A stretch of 64,000 nucleotides of DNA, taken from positions 42,076 to 106,075 of the forward strand of contig CAXYYC010000004.1 of the NCBI GenBank assembly GCA_964293815.1, written 5' to 3'. Shown here piece by piece: positions 26,141-34,845 of this stretch (position 1 is its first letter; each line of letters opens with the position of its first letter). Origin of the DNA: CTSOIL-112 sp964293815. GTDB taxonomy: Bacteria > Pseudomonadota > Gammaproteobacteria > Burkholderiales > Burkholderiaceae. Below the pieces are notes generated by a model that saw only the letters and a list, made by a program, of their open reading frames with translations, did no database searches and was not told the DNA's origin. The position numbers and the translations under genes are program-made.

Positions 26141-26885
26141 GAACCGTACCCAATTACTCAGTGAAATCGAACTGTTGCTCAATCCGTCACAGTTCAAAGA
26201 TTATGCCCCCAATGGACTGCAAGTCCAAGGCAGGGACAGTATAACGAAAATTGCCTGCGCTGTCACAGCAAGTCAGGCAGTGATTGACGCCGCCATCCAT
26301 TGGGGCGCGGATGCGTTGCTTGTACACCACGGTTATTTTTGGCGCGGCGAGGATGCCTGCATCGTCGGTATGAAATACCAACGCGTGCGTCGCCTGATTG
26401 AGGCAAATGTGAACCTCATCGCCTACCATTTGCCTTTGGATGCGCACCCGACCTTGGGCAATAATGCACAACTGGCGCGCCAACTGGGTTTGAGCGTGAG
26501 CGGGCAATCACCTACTGAACCGCTGGTCTGGCATGGCACACACGAACACAACCCCACGCTGGCGCAATTTTGCCAAATGGCCGAGGCCGCTTTGGGACGC
26601 AAACCCCTACTGATCGGCGACGCCAACGCTCACCTGGGTCGCATCGCATGGTGTACCGGCGGTGCGCAAGACTACATCCACACCGCCGCCGAATTGGGCG
26701 CGAACACCTACATCTCCGGCGAGGTGTCCGAGCGCACCTACCACGAGGCGCACGAACTGGGCATCAACTACCTTGCCTGCGGCCACCACGCGACCGAGCG
26801 CTACGGCATACAGGCTCTGGGCGAACACCTCTCGGCGCAGTTTGGACTGGAATATCGATTCTTTGATGAAGCCAATCCGGTTTAA
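26139..26885 (+). CDS. Nif3-like dinuclear metal-centre protein
   Basis: 248 residues. The N-terminus MNRTQLLSEIELLLNPSQF then DYAPNGLQVQG matches the family start. Metal ligands are in LLVHHGYFWRGED and CGHHATERYG. The family (GTP cyclohydrolase I type 2/Nif3) forms toroidal hexamers with two metals per subunit; its role is not settled. The ATG shares two bases with the ATG of the divergent protease gene. No ribosome site is visible. Confidence 0.92.
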   Translation: MNRTQLLSEIELLLNPSQFKDYAPNGLQVQGRDSITKIACAVTASQAVIDAAIHWGADALLVHHGYFWRGEDACIVGMKYQRVRRLIEANVNLIAYHLPLDAHPTLGNNAQLARQLGLSVSGQSPTEPLVWHGTHEHNPTLAQFCQMAEAALGRKPLLIGDANAHLGRIAWCTGGAQDYIHTAAELGANTYISGEVSERTYHEAHELGINYLACGHHATERYGIQALGEHLSAQFGLEYRFFDEANPV

Positions 26886-26894
26886 ACAACGCTT

Positions 26895-27461
26895 ATGCAG
26901 CAAATCCTAAGCAGCGGTTTGGCCGAGCAAACCATTCAAAAATCGCGCTTCATCGCGCTGGCTACCTACGTTGACAGCGAGCGCGCCGTCGCGGCGGTAC
27001 TGCGCCAACTCGCCACGGATTATCCCAACGCCAGCCATCTCGCCTACGCGTTTCGCCTCAAAACTCCTGATGGTATCGTGTTGCGTTTTTCTGACGATGG
27101 CGAGCCGTCGGGTACGGCGGGCAAGCCCATCATCCCGCATCTCGAAGGACGTGACCTCATCAACGTCTGCGTCGGCGTGATTCGCTACTACGGCGGCATT
27201 AATCTGGGCACGGGCGGACTGGTGCGCGCCTACGCAGGAACGGCAAAAATGGCCTTGGACAACGCACAGATCGGCGAATTTATTGAGCAAGCGGAATTTG
27301 AATTAACCCTCAATTACAAACAAATCGACGCATTTAAACGTGAATTGGCGCAAATGGGTGGTGAATTGATTCACGCGGATTTTGCCGAACAGATACACAT
27401 CACCGTACGCCTACCCACTCGCGCATGGGATGAATTGCGTCAGCATTATCCTCAATCGTGA
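26895..27461 (+). CDS. yigZ: YigZ/IMPACT family protein
   Basis: 188 residues, near the family's usual 200. Conserved segments are KKS-like QKSRFIALA, ASHLAYAFRL, FSDDGEPSGTAGKPI and RYYGGINLGTGGLVRAYA. The fold is related to the translation regulator IMPACT; the bacterial role is unclear. It starts 9 bases after the Nif3 gene and is probably co-transcribed. Its stop lies only 20 bases from the remnant of an attC site, so the cassette block abuts it. Confidence 0.93.
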   Translation: MQQILSSGLAEQTIQKSRFIALATYVDSERAVAAVLRQLATDYPNASHLAYAFRLKTPDGIVLRFSDDGEPSGTAGKPIIPHLEGRDLINVCVGVIRYYGGINLGTGGLVRAYAGTAKMALDNAQIGEFIEQAEFELTLNYKQIDAFKRELAQMGGELIHADFAEQIHITVRLPTRAWDELRQHYPQS

Positions 27462-27488
27462 GTCAATTATTTGACAGACTGGTTAGAC
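27462..27488 (-). other. Truncated attC-like site at the end of the cassette block
   Basis: On the minus strand GTCTAAC (27488-27482) fits the attC R'' consensus RYYYAAC. It stands 6 bases after the stop of the ART-like gene. The following bases (CAGTCTGTCAAAT) align partly with those after R'' in the intact attC (CCATTGGTCAAT). The right half with GTTRRRY is missing before yigZ. Confidence 0.45.
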
Positions 27489-27494
27489 GCCAAC

Positions 27495-28079
27495 TTATAG
27501 TGGAAGGGCGTCAACTATCTCTAGGTCGCTTCTGGGGTTGCAAACTACCACCTCATCCGAACCTCGGTTGATATTCACTACCCCATCAAAATTATGCGCA
27601 ACACACCAATTTCTCAGTGCTATTTTCATAATATTGTGTTGACATTCACAATGATCATGGGTAAATCGAAGTAATGATGCTCCCCGGAAATTAGCAAGTT
27701 TCAATTCGCGTGAAGTCTCAAACGTTAGTCTGTATGGAGCCAAATTAACATGCTTACTATTTTCCCGTGCGGAATTATCATAATTACCCGCTTTATCAAA
27801 GTCACAAGTGCACCAGAGGGAGTGCGAATCGTCTAGTTCAGAGTTTCCAGATATCGTACCGCCATGCCATAACCTCGTTCCTTTAGGCATCATGTAGTCT
27901 TGACTACCATTGGATTTCCAAATTTTGGTTAATTCTGTACGTTTGGTTTTCTCTAGATCTTCCCTTAGTTGCGTTGGAGGTAAGGAAGTTTCCGTCACAT
28001 TCATAGGTGACGTCGTATCGGCAATTATGTTCTTCACTTGAGGTTGCTTTTTTAAGCGGAATAAATTGAATATGAACAT
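27495..28079 (-). CDS. Cassette gene: protein with ADP-ribosyltransferase-like pattern
   Basis: 194 residues from the ATG at 28079, 12 bases inside the cassette; the longer reading to 28124 runs into the attC and is rejected. The C-terminal two-thirds shows a spacing seen in ART-fold proteins: GTRLWHGG (first strand), LWCTCDFDKAGNY (second element), RLTFETSRELKLANF, then FDGVVN and SDEVVVCNP, where the glutamate sits near the usual catalytic position. The resemblance is by eye and no activity can be claimed. A+T-rich relative to neighbours. Could be an effector, toxin or anti-phage protein; unknown. Confidence 0.65.
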   Translation of the reverse strand: MFIFNLFRLKKQPQVKNIIADTTSPMNVTETSLPPTQLREDLEKTKRTELTKIWKSNGSQDYMMPKGTRLWHGGTISGNSELDDSHSLWCTCDFDKAGNYDNSARENSKHVNLAPYRLTFETSRELKLANFRGASLLRFTHDHCECQHNIMKIALRNWCVAHNFDGVVNINRGSDEVVVCNPRSDLEIVDALPL

Positions 28080-28091
28080 TTTGTCTTTCAC

Positions 28092-28208
28092 GCCTAACGT
28101 TGAAGGCAAGCGGCGCCGGAGCAAAGCGGAGGGAATCCGAAAGCAATGCGTACAATTTGCGAAACAAATGCGTTGCTTTTGGGCATCCGATTGACCAATG
28201 GGTTAGGG
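28092..28208 (-). other. attC recombination site (117 bp)
   Basis: Ends are CCCTAAC (R'', minus strand) and GTTAGGC (R', fits GTTRRRY). Inside these, CAATCGG and CCGCTTG pair as L''/L' with one unpaired base. The middle carries further stems, including AAAGCAA...TTGCTTT around 28139-28179. Length is within the known 57-141 bp range. It separates the two cassette genes. Confidence 0.7.
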
Positions 28209-28216
28209 ATCATTGG

Positions 28217-29077
28217 CTATCTATACGAAGCTTCAGATTTCCATACGCGCACATTGGCTAAGCCCATTGTTTCCAGCATCACCGATACCCCTCTGAGCAT
28301 TGAATCGTTCTTGGGCCCTAATACCACCTCCGCGATTGGGCAGAGACACTCCGTGCCCGTAAATGGGATGTCAAGATGAGCAACTGGCGTGCTTCCACTC
28401 ATGTGGAACCCCACGTCCAGCGTGGCTACCGGCTTACCAAACGCTGTTCCTCCGGGATCAACCAATCGCAGTGAGCCATTGGATGACTCAAAGTTGACCA
28501 AATGGATAAGGCGAACCTCATCTTCTTCTAGAAAAGCTGGATTTTTGAAGGAGTTCAAAGCAAACGCGAACCGAGCACAAGCATTTATGAAATGAGAACT
28601 CTGCTTAACATTCTCATTTGACTCTACTTCATGGATAGCTCGGATGAACGCTTGTGCTTCCTTTACCTGTTTATCCAAGTTGTACTCAATGCAGAGTGGT
28701 TGGACTGGCAGTTGAACTAGCTCTGATGCGTTGAACCCAATTGCATAGCCTGTGCCGTCACCCCCGTATGCACGCCACTGACTCAAAACGTCGCCTTTAC
28801 GAGACATACACGAAGCGAGCGCAAGCGCTTTCAATCCCGATACATGGATAACGGCGTCTATGCCATCAAGGAATTCCTTTCCTACTTCGTCAATTAACGA
28901 TCCAGCTGCTTTCTCCCAAACCTGATAGCCCCAATGCACTTCCATGAAGTCATTCATGGAAAAGAGATCTGAAAATCTCAGTCGCTTCGTACTGCAGATG
29001 GTTAAGAAAGTCTGCGGAGAGCAGTAGTGATATAGAACATCACCTTTCGAAGGGGAGAAATAGCGATTCTGGAGCAT
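28217..29077 (-). CDS. Cassette gene: DUF2971 family protein
   Basis: 286 residues. The DUF2971 signature is clear: LYHYCS at the N-terminus, LRFSDLFSMNDFMEVHWG, then LSQWRAYGGDGTGYAIGF. The stop is 8 bases before the R'' of the attC, and the start 19 bases after the GTTAGGG cassette boundary. Function of DUF2971 is not known to me; members occur in mobile and accessory regions. No signal peptide, so it is cytoplasmic. Expression would need a promoter upstream of the cassette, where a perfect hairpin lies at 29108-29133. Confidence 0.9.
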   Translation of the reverse strand: MLQNRYFSPSKGDVLYHYCSPQTFLTICSTKRLRFSDLFSMNDFMEVHWGYQVWEKAAGSLIDEVGKEFLDGIDAVIHVSGLKALALASCMSRKGDVLSQWRAYGGDGTGYAIGFNASELVQLPVQPLCIEYNLDKQVKEAQAFIRAIHEVESNENVKQSSHFINACARFAFALNSFKNPAFLEEDEVRLIHLVNFESSNGSLRLVDPGGTAFGKPVATLDVGFHMSGSTPVAHLDIPFTGTECLCPIAEVVLGPKNDSMLRGVSVMLETMGLANVRVWKSEASYR

Positions 29078-29107
29078 ATTTGCTTGACTGGTCGAGCCCT
29101 AACTATA

Positions 29108-29133
29108 CTTATGCGTCAATCTGGACGCATAAG
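29108..29133. repeat. Perfect 10-bp inverted repeat upstream of the cassette block
   Basis: CTTATGCGTC (29108-29117), loop AATCTG, GACGCATAAG (29124-29133). It lies 4 bases outside the GTTAGGG boundary. No T run follows, so a terminator is unlikely. It may be an operator, or part of a decayed attachment site. Confidence 0.75.
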
Positions 29134-29277
29134 ATTCTTTCATATTGACCAATAACATTCTGCTCCTCCTTCAGTATCACGTTTATCAAACACACTTTCC
29201 GATACAAATAAAATTTATGCAGCCAAATGAATGATAAAAAAACATCAAACTTGGTTTCGCTCCATTGTAGCCGCTTT

Positions 29278-30348
29278 TCAGCCGTTTTCCAACAAATCCG
29301 CCCGCCCTAAAACCCGCAGTAATTGCTCTGCTGGCTTGGGTAGGGCGAGGCTAAAACTTGATTCATTTAGTTCAAGCCAGCGGCCTGATGCGGCGCGCTC
29401 GATTTGTTGCGCTTGGCGCTTGTTCAGTTCGATCAAGTACGGTTGGATGTGTAGTTGTCGATGGGTCAGGCGGTGTTTGAGGGGGGTGAGTTTTTGCGCA
29501 TCGGCGTTGTCTAATCGCGCTTGCATGGGGAACGTCCAGAGTTTCGCCCAGATGCCGCGTTCGGGTTGCTGTTCGAGCCAAATTGTCTGCCCATAGCGGT
29601 AGATGTACCAGTCGAAATGCAGCTCTTTGACCGCAACGGGGACTTTGCGCGCGGGGATGCGTTCGGTGGCGCTGTGGGCGAATGCGACGCAGCGCGTTTG
29701 CCACGGACAGCGCGGGCATTGCGGCTGTGTGCGCGTACAGATCTGTGCGCCCAAATCCATCACACCCTGCGTATAGGCGCGCACGGCGTTGTCCAGAGGC
29801 AAGCCCAATGCCTGCGCGTCATGCTCGTTGAGTAGCGTTTCCCATGCCAGCACCCACAGTTTTTTGTCGGTTTGCGCGCTCGGAATATCTTCAATCCCAT
29901 ACGCCCGCGAGAGGATACGTTTGACATTGCCATCCAGTATCGGCGAGCGCACCGCGTAGGCAAATGCGGCGATGGCTGCCGCCGTTGATGCGCCAATGCC
30001 GGGTAGGGTTTGCAACTGTTCCGGCATGCGTGGAAATTCGCCGTCGAACTCTTCCACCACGCGCTGTGCGCAGGCGTGTAAATTGCGCGCGCGGCTGTAG
30101 TAGCCCAATCCCGCCCACAGCGTCAGCACTTCGTCCTGCGCGGCGCTCGCCAAATCCTGCACGGTCGGAAAGCGCGCCAAAAACCGCGCGTAGTAGTCGA
30201 TCACCGTGACCACTTGGGTTTGCTGGAGCATGATTTCCGAGAGCCAAATGCGGTAGGCGTCGTGCGTATTTTGCCACGGTAGCTCATGCCGTCCGTGTTG
30301 CAATTGCCACGCGACCAAAGCCTGCGCCAATGATTCTGGCGCGCTCAT
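29278..30348 (-). CDS. mutY: Adenine DNA glycosylase MutY
   Basis: 356 residues. Helix-hairpin-helix glycosylase domain with SEIMLQQTQV (catalytic Glu), LPGIGASTAAAIAAFA (HhH) and ILDGNVKRILSR (catalytic Asp). The Fe-S cluster cysteines follow the C-x6-C-x2-C-x5-C pattern (CTRTQPQCPRCPWQTRC). The C-terminal NUDIX-like domain reads the opposing 8-oxoguanine. It removes adenine mispaired with 8-oxoG. The ATG at 30348 overlaps the mutM stop (ATGA), so the two oxidative-damage repair genes are coupled. Confidence 0.96.
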   Translation of the reverse strand: MSAPESLAQALVAWQLQHGRHELPWQNTHDAYRIWLSEIMLQQTQVVTVIDYYARFLARFPTVQDLASAAQDEVLTLWAGLGYYSRARNLHACAQRVVEEFDGEFPRMPEQLQTLPGIGASTAAAIAAFAYAVRSPILDGNVKRILSRAYGIEDIPSAQTDKKLWVLAWETLLNEHDAQALGLPLDNAVRAYTQGVMDLGAQICTRTQPQCPRCPWQTRCVAFAHSATERIPARKVPVAVKELHFDWYIYRYGQTIWLEQQPERGIWAKLWTFPMQARLDNADAQKLTPLKHRLTHRQLHIQPYLIELNKRQAQQIERAASGRWLELNESSFSLALPKPAEQLLRVLGRADLLENG

Positions 30349-31208
30349 CGGGTACGCTCGCGTTTGGGTTTGAGTTTTTGGCATTTTGGGCAAAAATAGG
30401 TCGCGCGTTGCGCCTGAACGATGCGTTCAATCGGCGTTGTACAGCGCACGCATGGCTCGCCCTGCCGCTCGTAGACATTGAAATTCATCTGAAAATAGCC
30501 GCTCGTGCCGTCGCTGTTGACAAAGTCCTTGAGCGTGCTGCCGCCCTGCTCAATCGCGCGCGCCAAAAGCCGTGGAATCTGCTCGGCCAGTTGCGCACAT
30601 TGCGCTCGCGTGAGCTGATTTGCAGGCGTTTGCGGGTGAATGCCACACAATAACAGCACTTCGCTGGCGTAAATATTGCCCACGCCGACCACCCATTTGC
30701 CCGACATCAGCGCGACCTTAACCTCCTGACTGAGGGTGCGCGTCGCGCGGTAAATATACGCGCCGTCAAATGCCGCATCAAACGGTTCCATCCCCAATGC
30801 CTGCAAACGTGGGTGCGCATGCCAATCACCCTCGGCGGCGTCATGCCACAGCACCGAGCCAAATCGGCGCGGGTCGTGAAAGCGCAGAATTTGCTCGCCC
30901 AACACCCAATCGACATGATCGTGTTTCTGCGGCGCGGTATTTTTTGCCACGATGCGCAGGCTGCCGGACATGCCGAGATGAATCAGCAGCGTGCCGTAGC
31001 GGCCATCGGCGCAGCTCAAATGTATCGCCAGATATTTACTGCGCCGCTCGGTGCGCTCAATCCGTGCGTTTTTCAGCCAACGCGGTAAACTCGCCTCAAT
31101 CGGCCAGCGCAATTGCGCCTGTCGCACCACCATGCGCGTGATGGTACGCCCCTCAATGTGGGGTGCGATGCCCATGCGGGTCACTTCGACTTCAGGTAAT
31201 TCGGGCAT
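30345..31208 (-). CDS. mutM: Formamidopyrimidine-DNA glycosylase
   Basis: 287 residues; start at 31208 because the catalytic proline must follow Met (MPELPEVE). The helix-two-turn-helix and the C-terminal zinc finger (CVRCTTPIERIV ... FCPKC) are present. It excises 8-oxoguanine opposite cytosine. First gene of a mutM-mutY operon, divergent from the TPR-lolB-ispE set. Confidence 0.97.
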   Translation of the reverse strand: MPELPEVEVTRMGIAPHIEGRTITRMVVRQAQLRWPIEASLPRWLKNARIERTERRSKYLAIHLSCADGRYGTLLIHLGMSGSLRIVAKNTAPQKHDHVDWVLGEQILRFHDPRRFGSVLWHDAAEGDWHAHPRLQALGMEPFDAAFDGAYIYRATRTLSQEVKVALMSGKWVVGVGNIYASEVLLLCGIHPQTPANQLTRAQCAQLAEQIPRLLARAIEQGGSTLKDFVNSDGTSGYFQMNFNVYERQGEPCVRCTTPIERIVQAQRATYFCPKCQKLKPKRERTR

Positions 31209-31310
31209 ATTTACTACACCATTAAACGATACGATGATTGGGTTAGAAACAGAACTTGAACCATAAAATTGGTTACAATGCCTTTTATTTTCGACACAGA
31301 TCACAGCCTA

Positions 31311-32339
31311 ATGAAACACACTTCGCATTCCATCGCCAGCCGCTCACCAGTCGCCATGCGCCGTATTGTATCAGCCATTGCAGCGGGTATGCTCGGTTTG
31401 GCGGCGAGCACTTTTTCGACGCAGGTATTGGCGCAAACCCGTGACGTTTTAGCAGACAAAATCGAGGCAGAGGAGAGCAAAACCGAGTACGTTTTGCCCA
31501 AACAAAAGCTCACCTACGAAATCACCGCGTATCAAATTCTCAGCGATCTGGCGCTCACGCGCGGCGAGCTGAGAACCGCGTATCAAGGCTATATGCGCCT
31601 CGCGCAAAAAACCCGCGACCCGCGCTACGCCGAGCGTGCGTATGTCGTGGCGGCATTGGCCGACGACCCTGCATCCGCGCTCATCGCCGCCCAGCTACTC
31701 AAAAGCATCGCGCCGAACGCCACGCTGGGCGACGCGCTGATTGAGCAAATGGCCTTGGCCAATATTTTGAAGAAAAGCGAAACCGGTCAACTGCAATCAG
31801 CCTACGACGACACCCAAGCCTTCCTCAAAAAGCATCCGAAGCACGAAGTCGGCCTGACCTTGTTGGGCGATTTGGCGGGTAAATTGGGCTACACCGACGA
31901 TCAATTGCACGCATTTGAGCAACTGTACGCACTCACGCCGAATGATGCCGAAGCGATGAACAACCTCGGCTACTACTTGATCGATCACAATATTCGCTTG
32001 AACGAAGCGGAAAAATTGATTAAGCGCGCGCTGAAAATTTCACCGAATGCGCCGCACATCATCGACTCGGCCGCATGGCTGGCGTATCGTCAAGGCAAAC
32101 TGGCGCAAGCCGTTCAATTGAGCCGCACCGCCGTAGCCGCGCAACCCAGCCCTGATGTACGGCTGCATCTGGCCGAAATCCTCTGGGTGTCCAACGGCGC
32201 GGGCGAGCGTGACGAAGCGCGACAACTGTTTACCCAGCTCAAAACCGAAATCGATGCCAAAGACACCATGCTGATCAAACAATTCAACGAAACCACCCGA
32301 CGATTGGGCGTGGATGCCGTGCCTGTCACTGCGCCATAA
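31311..32339 (+). CDS. Exported TPR-repeat protein
   Basis: 342 residues. Signal peptide with probable cleavage after QVLA near residue 35. The rest is helical tetratricopeptide repeats; the clearest is AMNNLGYYLIDHNIRLNEAE with the next unit APHIIDSAAWLAYRQGKLAQA. TPR proteins hold partner proteins. The same gene stands before lolB in many betaproteobacteria, which suggests a link to envelope lipoprotein traffic, unproven. Upstream ATG at 31269 lacks a signal-peptide-like start and is not used. Confidence 0.88.
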   Translation: MKHTSHSIASRSPVAMRRIVSAIAAGMLGLAASTFSTQVLAQTRDVLADKIEAEESKTEYVLPKQKLTYEITAYQILSDLALTRGELRTAYQGYMRLAQKTRDPRYAERAYVVAALADDPASALIAAQLLKSIAPNATLGDALIEQMALANILKKSETGQLQSAYDDTQAFLKKHPKHEVGLTLLGDLAGKLGYTDDQLHAFEQLYALTPNDAEAMNNLGYYLIDHNIRLNEAEKLIKRALKISPNAPHIIDSAAWLAYRQGKLAQAVQLSRTAVAAQPSPDVRLHLAEILWVSNGAGERDEARQLFTQLKTEIDAKDTMLIKQFNETTRRLGVDAVPVTAP

Positions 32340-32354
32340 ACCCATCAATCACAC

Positions 32355-33050
32355 ATGACCTCTATGACCCATTCACACACCTTTACCCAGCGCGCACGCA
32401 CCCTGTCTCTCGGGCTGTGCGCCATCGCCTTGACCACATTGAGCGCGTGCAGTACGCTGACGCCTGTACAACGCAGCGAAAAACCCTATTTCAATATGGA
32501 AGGCCGCATGGCCGTTGACATGCCGCGCTCCCCCGAAAAAGGTTCGTCGGGCAAAATCCGCTGGGACGAGTACCCGAGCGCGACCGACATCACCCTGTCC
32601 ACCCCGTTTGGCAACGCCATTGCGCTGGTGCATTTGACCCCGACGCAAGCCACCTACAAAGGTTCCGACGGCAGCGTGGTGACCGAAGGTTCTGCTGATG
32701 AACTGTTTTACCGCCTATTTGGTATGGATATGCCGATTGCCAATCTGCGCGACTGGATCGGCACACCGAATCGCCCCTTGACTAAAGTACGCGATGAAAA
32801 CGGCTGGCATGTCGTTGTGACCGATACCTTTGCCAACCCCAATCTGGCCAAACGCATTGAGGTATCACGCAATCAGCCCGAGCCAATGACCCTGACCTTG
32901 GGGATTGACAGCCGCTCGGACATCAAAGACACCAACAGCGCACCGACCGAGCAAGAAATTGATTTGGACCAATTACTGCCGCCGGGCGCACAAGAAAAAG
33001 CCATTGCACCGGCTCAGCCCACTGTGAAAAAATCCATCAAAAAACCGTAG
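32355..33050 (+). CDS. lolB: Outer-membrane lipoprotein receptor LolB
   Basis: 231 residues from 32355; an ATG at 32364 is equally possible. Signal peptide ends in the lipobox LSAC. The mature part has the LolB strand pattern (FNMEGRMAVDM, GSSGKIRWDEY, ITLSTPFGNAIALV). LolB takes lipoproteins from LolA and inserts them in the outer membrane. The tail is Pro/Lys-rich and longer than usual. It starts 15 bases after the TPR gene and precedes ispE, the standard order. Confidence 0.93.
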   Translation: MTSMTHSHTFTQRARTLSLGLCAIALTTLSACSTLTPVQRSEKPYFNMEGRMAVDMPRSPEKGSSGKIRWDEYPSATDITLSTPFGNAIALVHLTPTQATYKGSDGSVVTEGSADELFYRLFGMDMPIANLRDWIGTPNRPLTKVRDENGWHVVVTDTFANPNLAKRIEVSRNQPEPMTLTLGIDSRSDIKDTNSAPTEQEIDLDQLLPPGAQEKAIAPAQPTVKKSIKKP

Positions 33051-33073
33051 TCATTAGCCAAGCACATCATCCT

Positions 33074-33967
<894 letters not shown>

Positions 33968-33972
33968 TCGCT

Positions 33973-34809
33973 ATGAAAAAACATATATTTGTACTGATGC
34001 TGTGCTCAAGTGTCGGCGCGTATGCAGGGCAAGCCAAAACAATGTCGCCTGAGGCAACGCAAATCCCGACAGCCCTGACAACCGCGATGACCTCAATCTC
34101 TAACGAGCGACAGATAGAGATTGAAGACCGGCTGGTCAGTGTGTTTGAAAACGCTACCACCGAGATTCAATACGGCTATATTCAGAATTTGCACGACGGG
34201 CGCGGCTATACCGCTGGGCGCTCAGGATTTACCAGCGCGACCGATGATTTACTCGAAGTGGTGACGCGCTACACTGCGAAAAATCCGCACAATCCATTGG
34301 CTCGATTACTCCCCGCCTTGCGCGCTGTCAACGGCAGTGCCTCTACGGCTGGTTTGCACGATTTGCCCGCTGCATGGCAAGCCTGCGCGTCCGATCCAAG
34401 CTTTATCGCCACCCAAAATGAGGTCAACGACGCGCTGTATCGCCAACCGGCGCGTGAATTATCCAAGCAACTGGGTTTACGCCTGCCGCTGTCCAAAGCC
34501 GCGATTTACGAAGCGGGTATCCAACACGGCTATGGCGCAGATTTTGACTCGGTCAATCAGATTGTTCAGCGCGCCACACATCAAGCGGGTGGCACACCCG
34601 CCACAGGCGTGGATGAGCGCATTTGGCTTGGCGCGTTTTTGCATGAACGCCAACGAAATTTACGCAACCCAGCCAATCAAGCCACTGCCAAAGAGTGGGC
34701 AGCGTCGGTTGACCGCGCCAACGCCATGCTGTCTATTTACAACTCGGGGAATCTACAACTGAGCGGCATCATCCAGCTGACGGTATTTGGACAAACGTTC
34801 GTCTTTTAA
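33973..34809 (+). CDS. Secreted chitosanase, glycoside hydrolase family 46
   Basis: 278 residues. Signal peptide ends after SVGAYA (about residue 18). The GH46 signature is present: FEN with the likely acid Glu59, then QYGYI and HDGRGYTAGRSGFTS with the likely base Asp75. Further family segments include LLPALRAVNGSAS, and GNLQLS near the end. The enzyme cuts chitosan (partly deacetylated chitin) by an inverting mechanism outside the cell. Its products would feed glucosamine metabolism, matching nagA/nagB-II in this window. Start at 33973 is chosen for the signal peptide; an earlier ATG at 33949 lies within ispE. Confidence 0.9.
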   Translation: MKKHIFVLMLCSSVGAYAGQAKTMSPEATQIPTALTTAMTSISNERQIEIEDRLVSVFENATTEIQYGYIQNLHDGRGYTAGRSGFTSATDDLLEVVTRYTAKNPHNPLARLLPALRAVNGSASTAGLHDLPAAWQACASDPSFIATQNEVNDALYRQPARELSKQLGLRLPLSKAAIYEAGIQHGYGADFDSVNQIVQRATHQAGGTPATGVDERIWLGAFLHERQRNLRNPANQATAKEWAASVDRANAMLSIYNSGNLQLSGIIQLTVFGQTFVF

Positions 34810-34845
34810 ATCGATCAGCCCAAACACTGACTGCGGTGACACTCA

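Larger units (their letters stand above)
27482..29103 (-). mobile_element. Integrase-less block of two integron-type gene cassettes
   Basis: Reading the minus strand: GTTAGGG (29103-29097), DUF2971 gene, CCCTAAC (28208-28202), attC body, GTTAGGC (28098-28092), ART-like gene, GTCTAAC (27488-27482). Each ORF starts within 20 bases of a GTT core and stops within 10 bases of a YYAAC core. The first cassette's GTTAGGG and CCCTAAC are exact complements, as integron cassettes require. Both genes share one orientation and lower G+C than the flanks. No integrase or intact attI is in the window, so it resembles a CALIN-type cluster or a decayed integron. Confidence 0.65.

Noticed and set aside
27462..29277. 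Prophage or insertion-sequence remnant
   Set aside because: No transposase, integrase or phage structural gene is seen. The boundaries fit integron cassette cores better.
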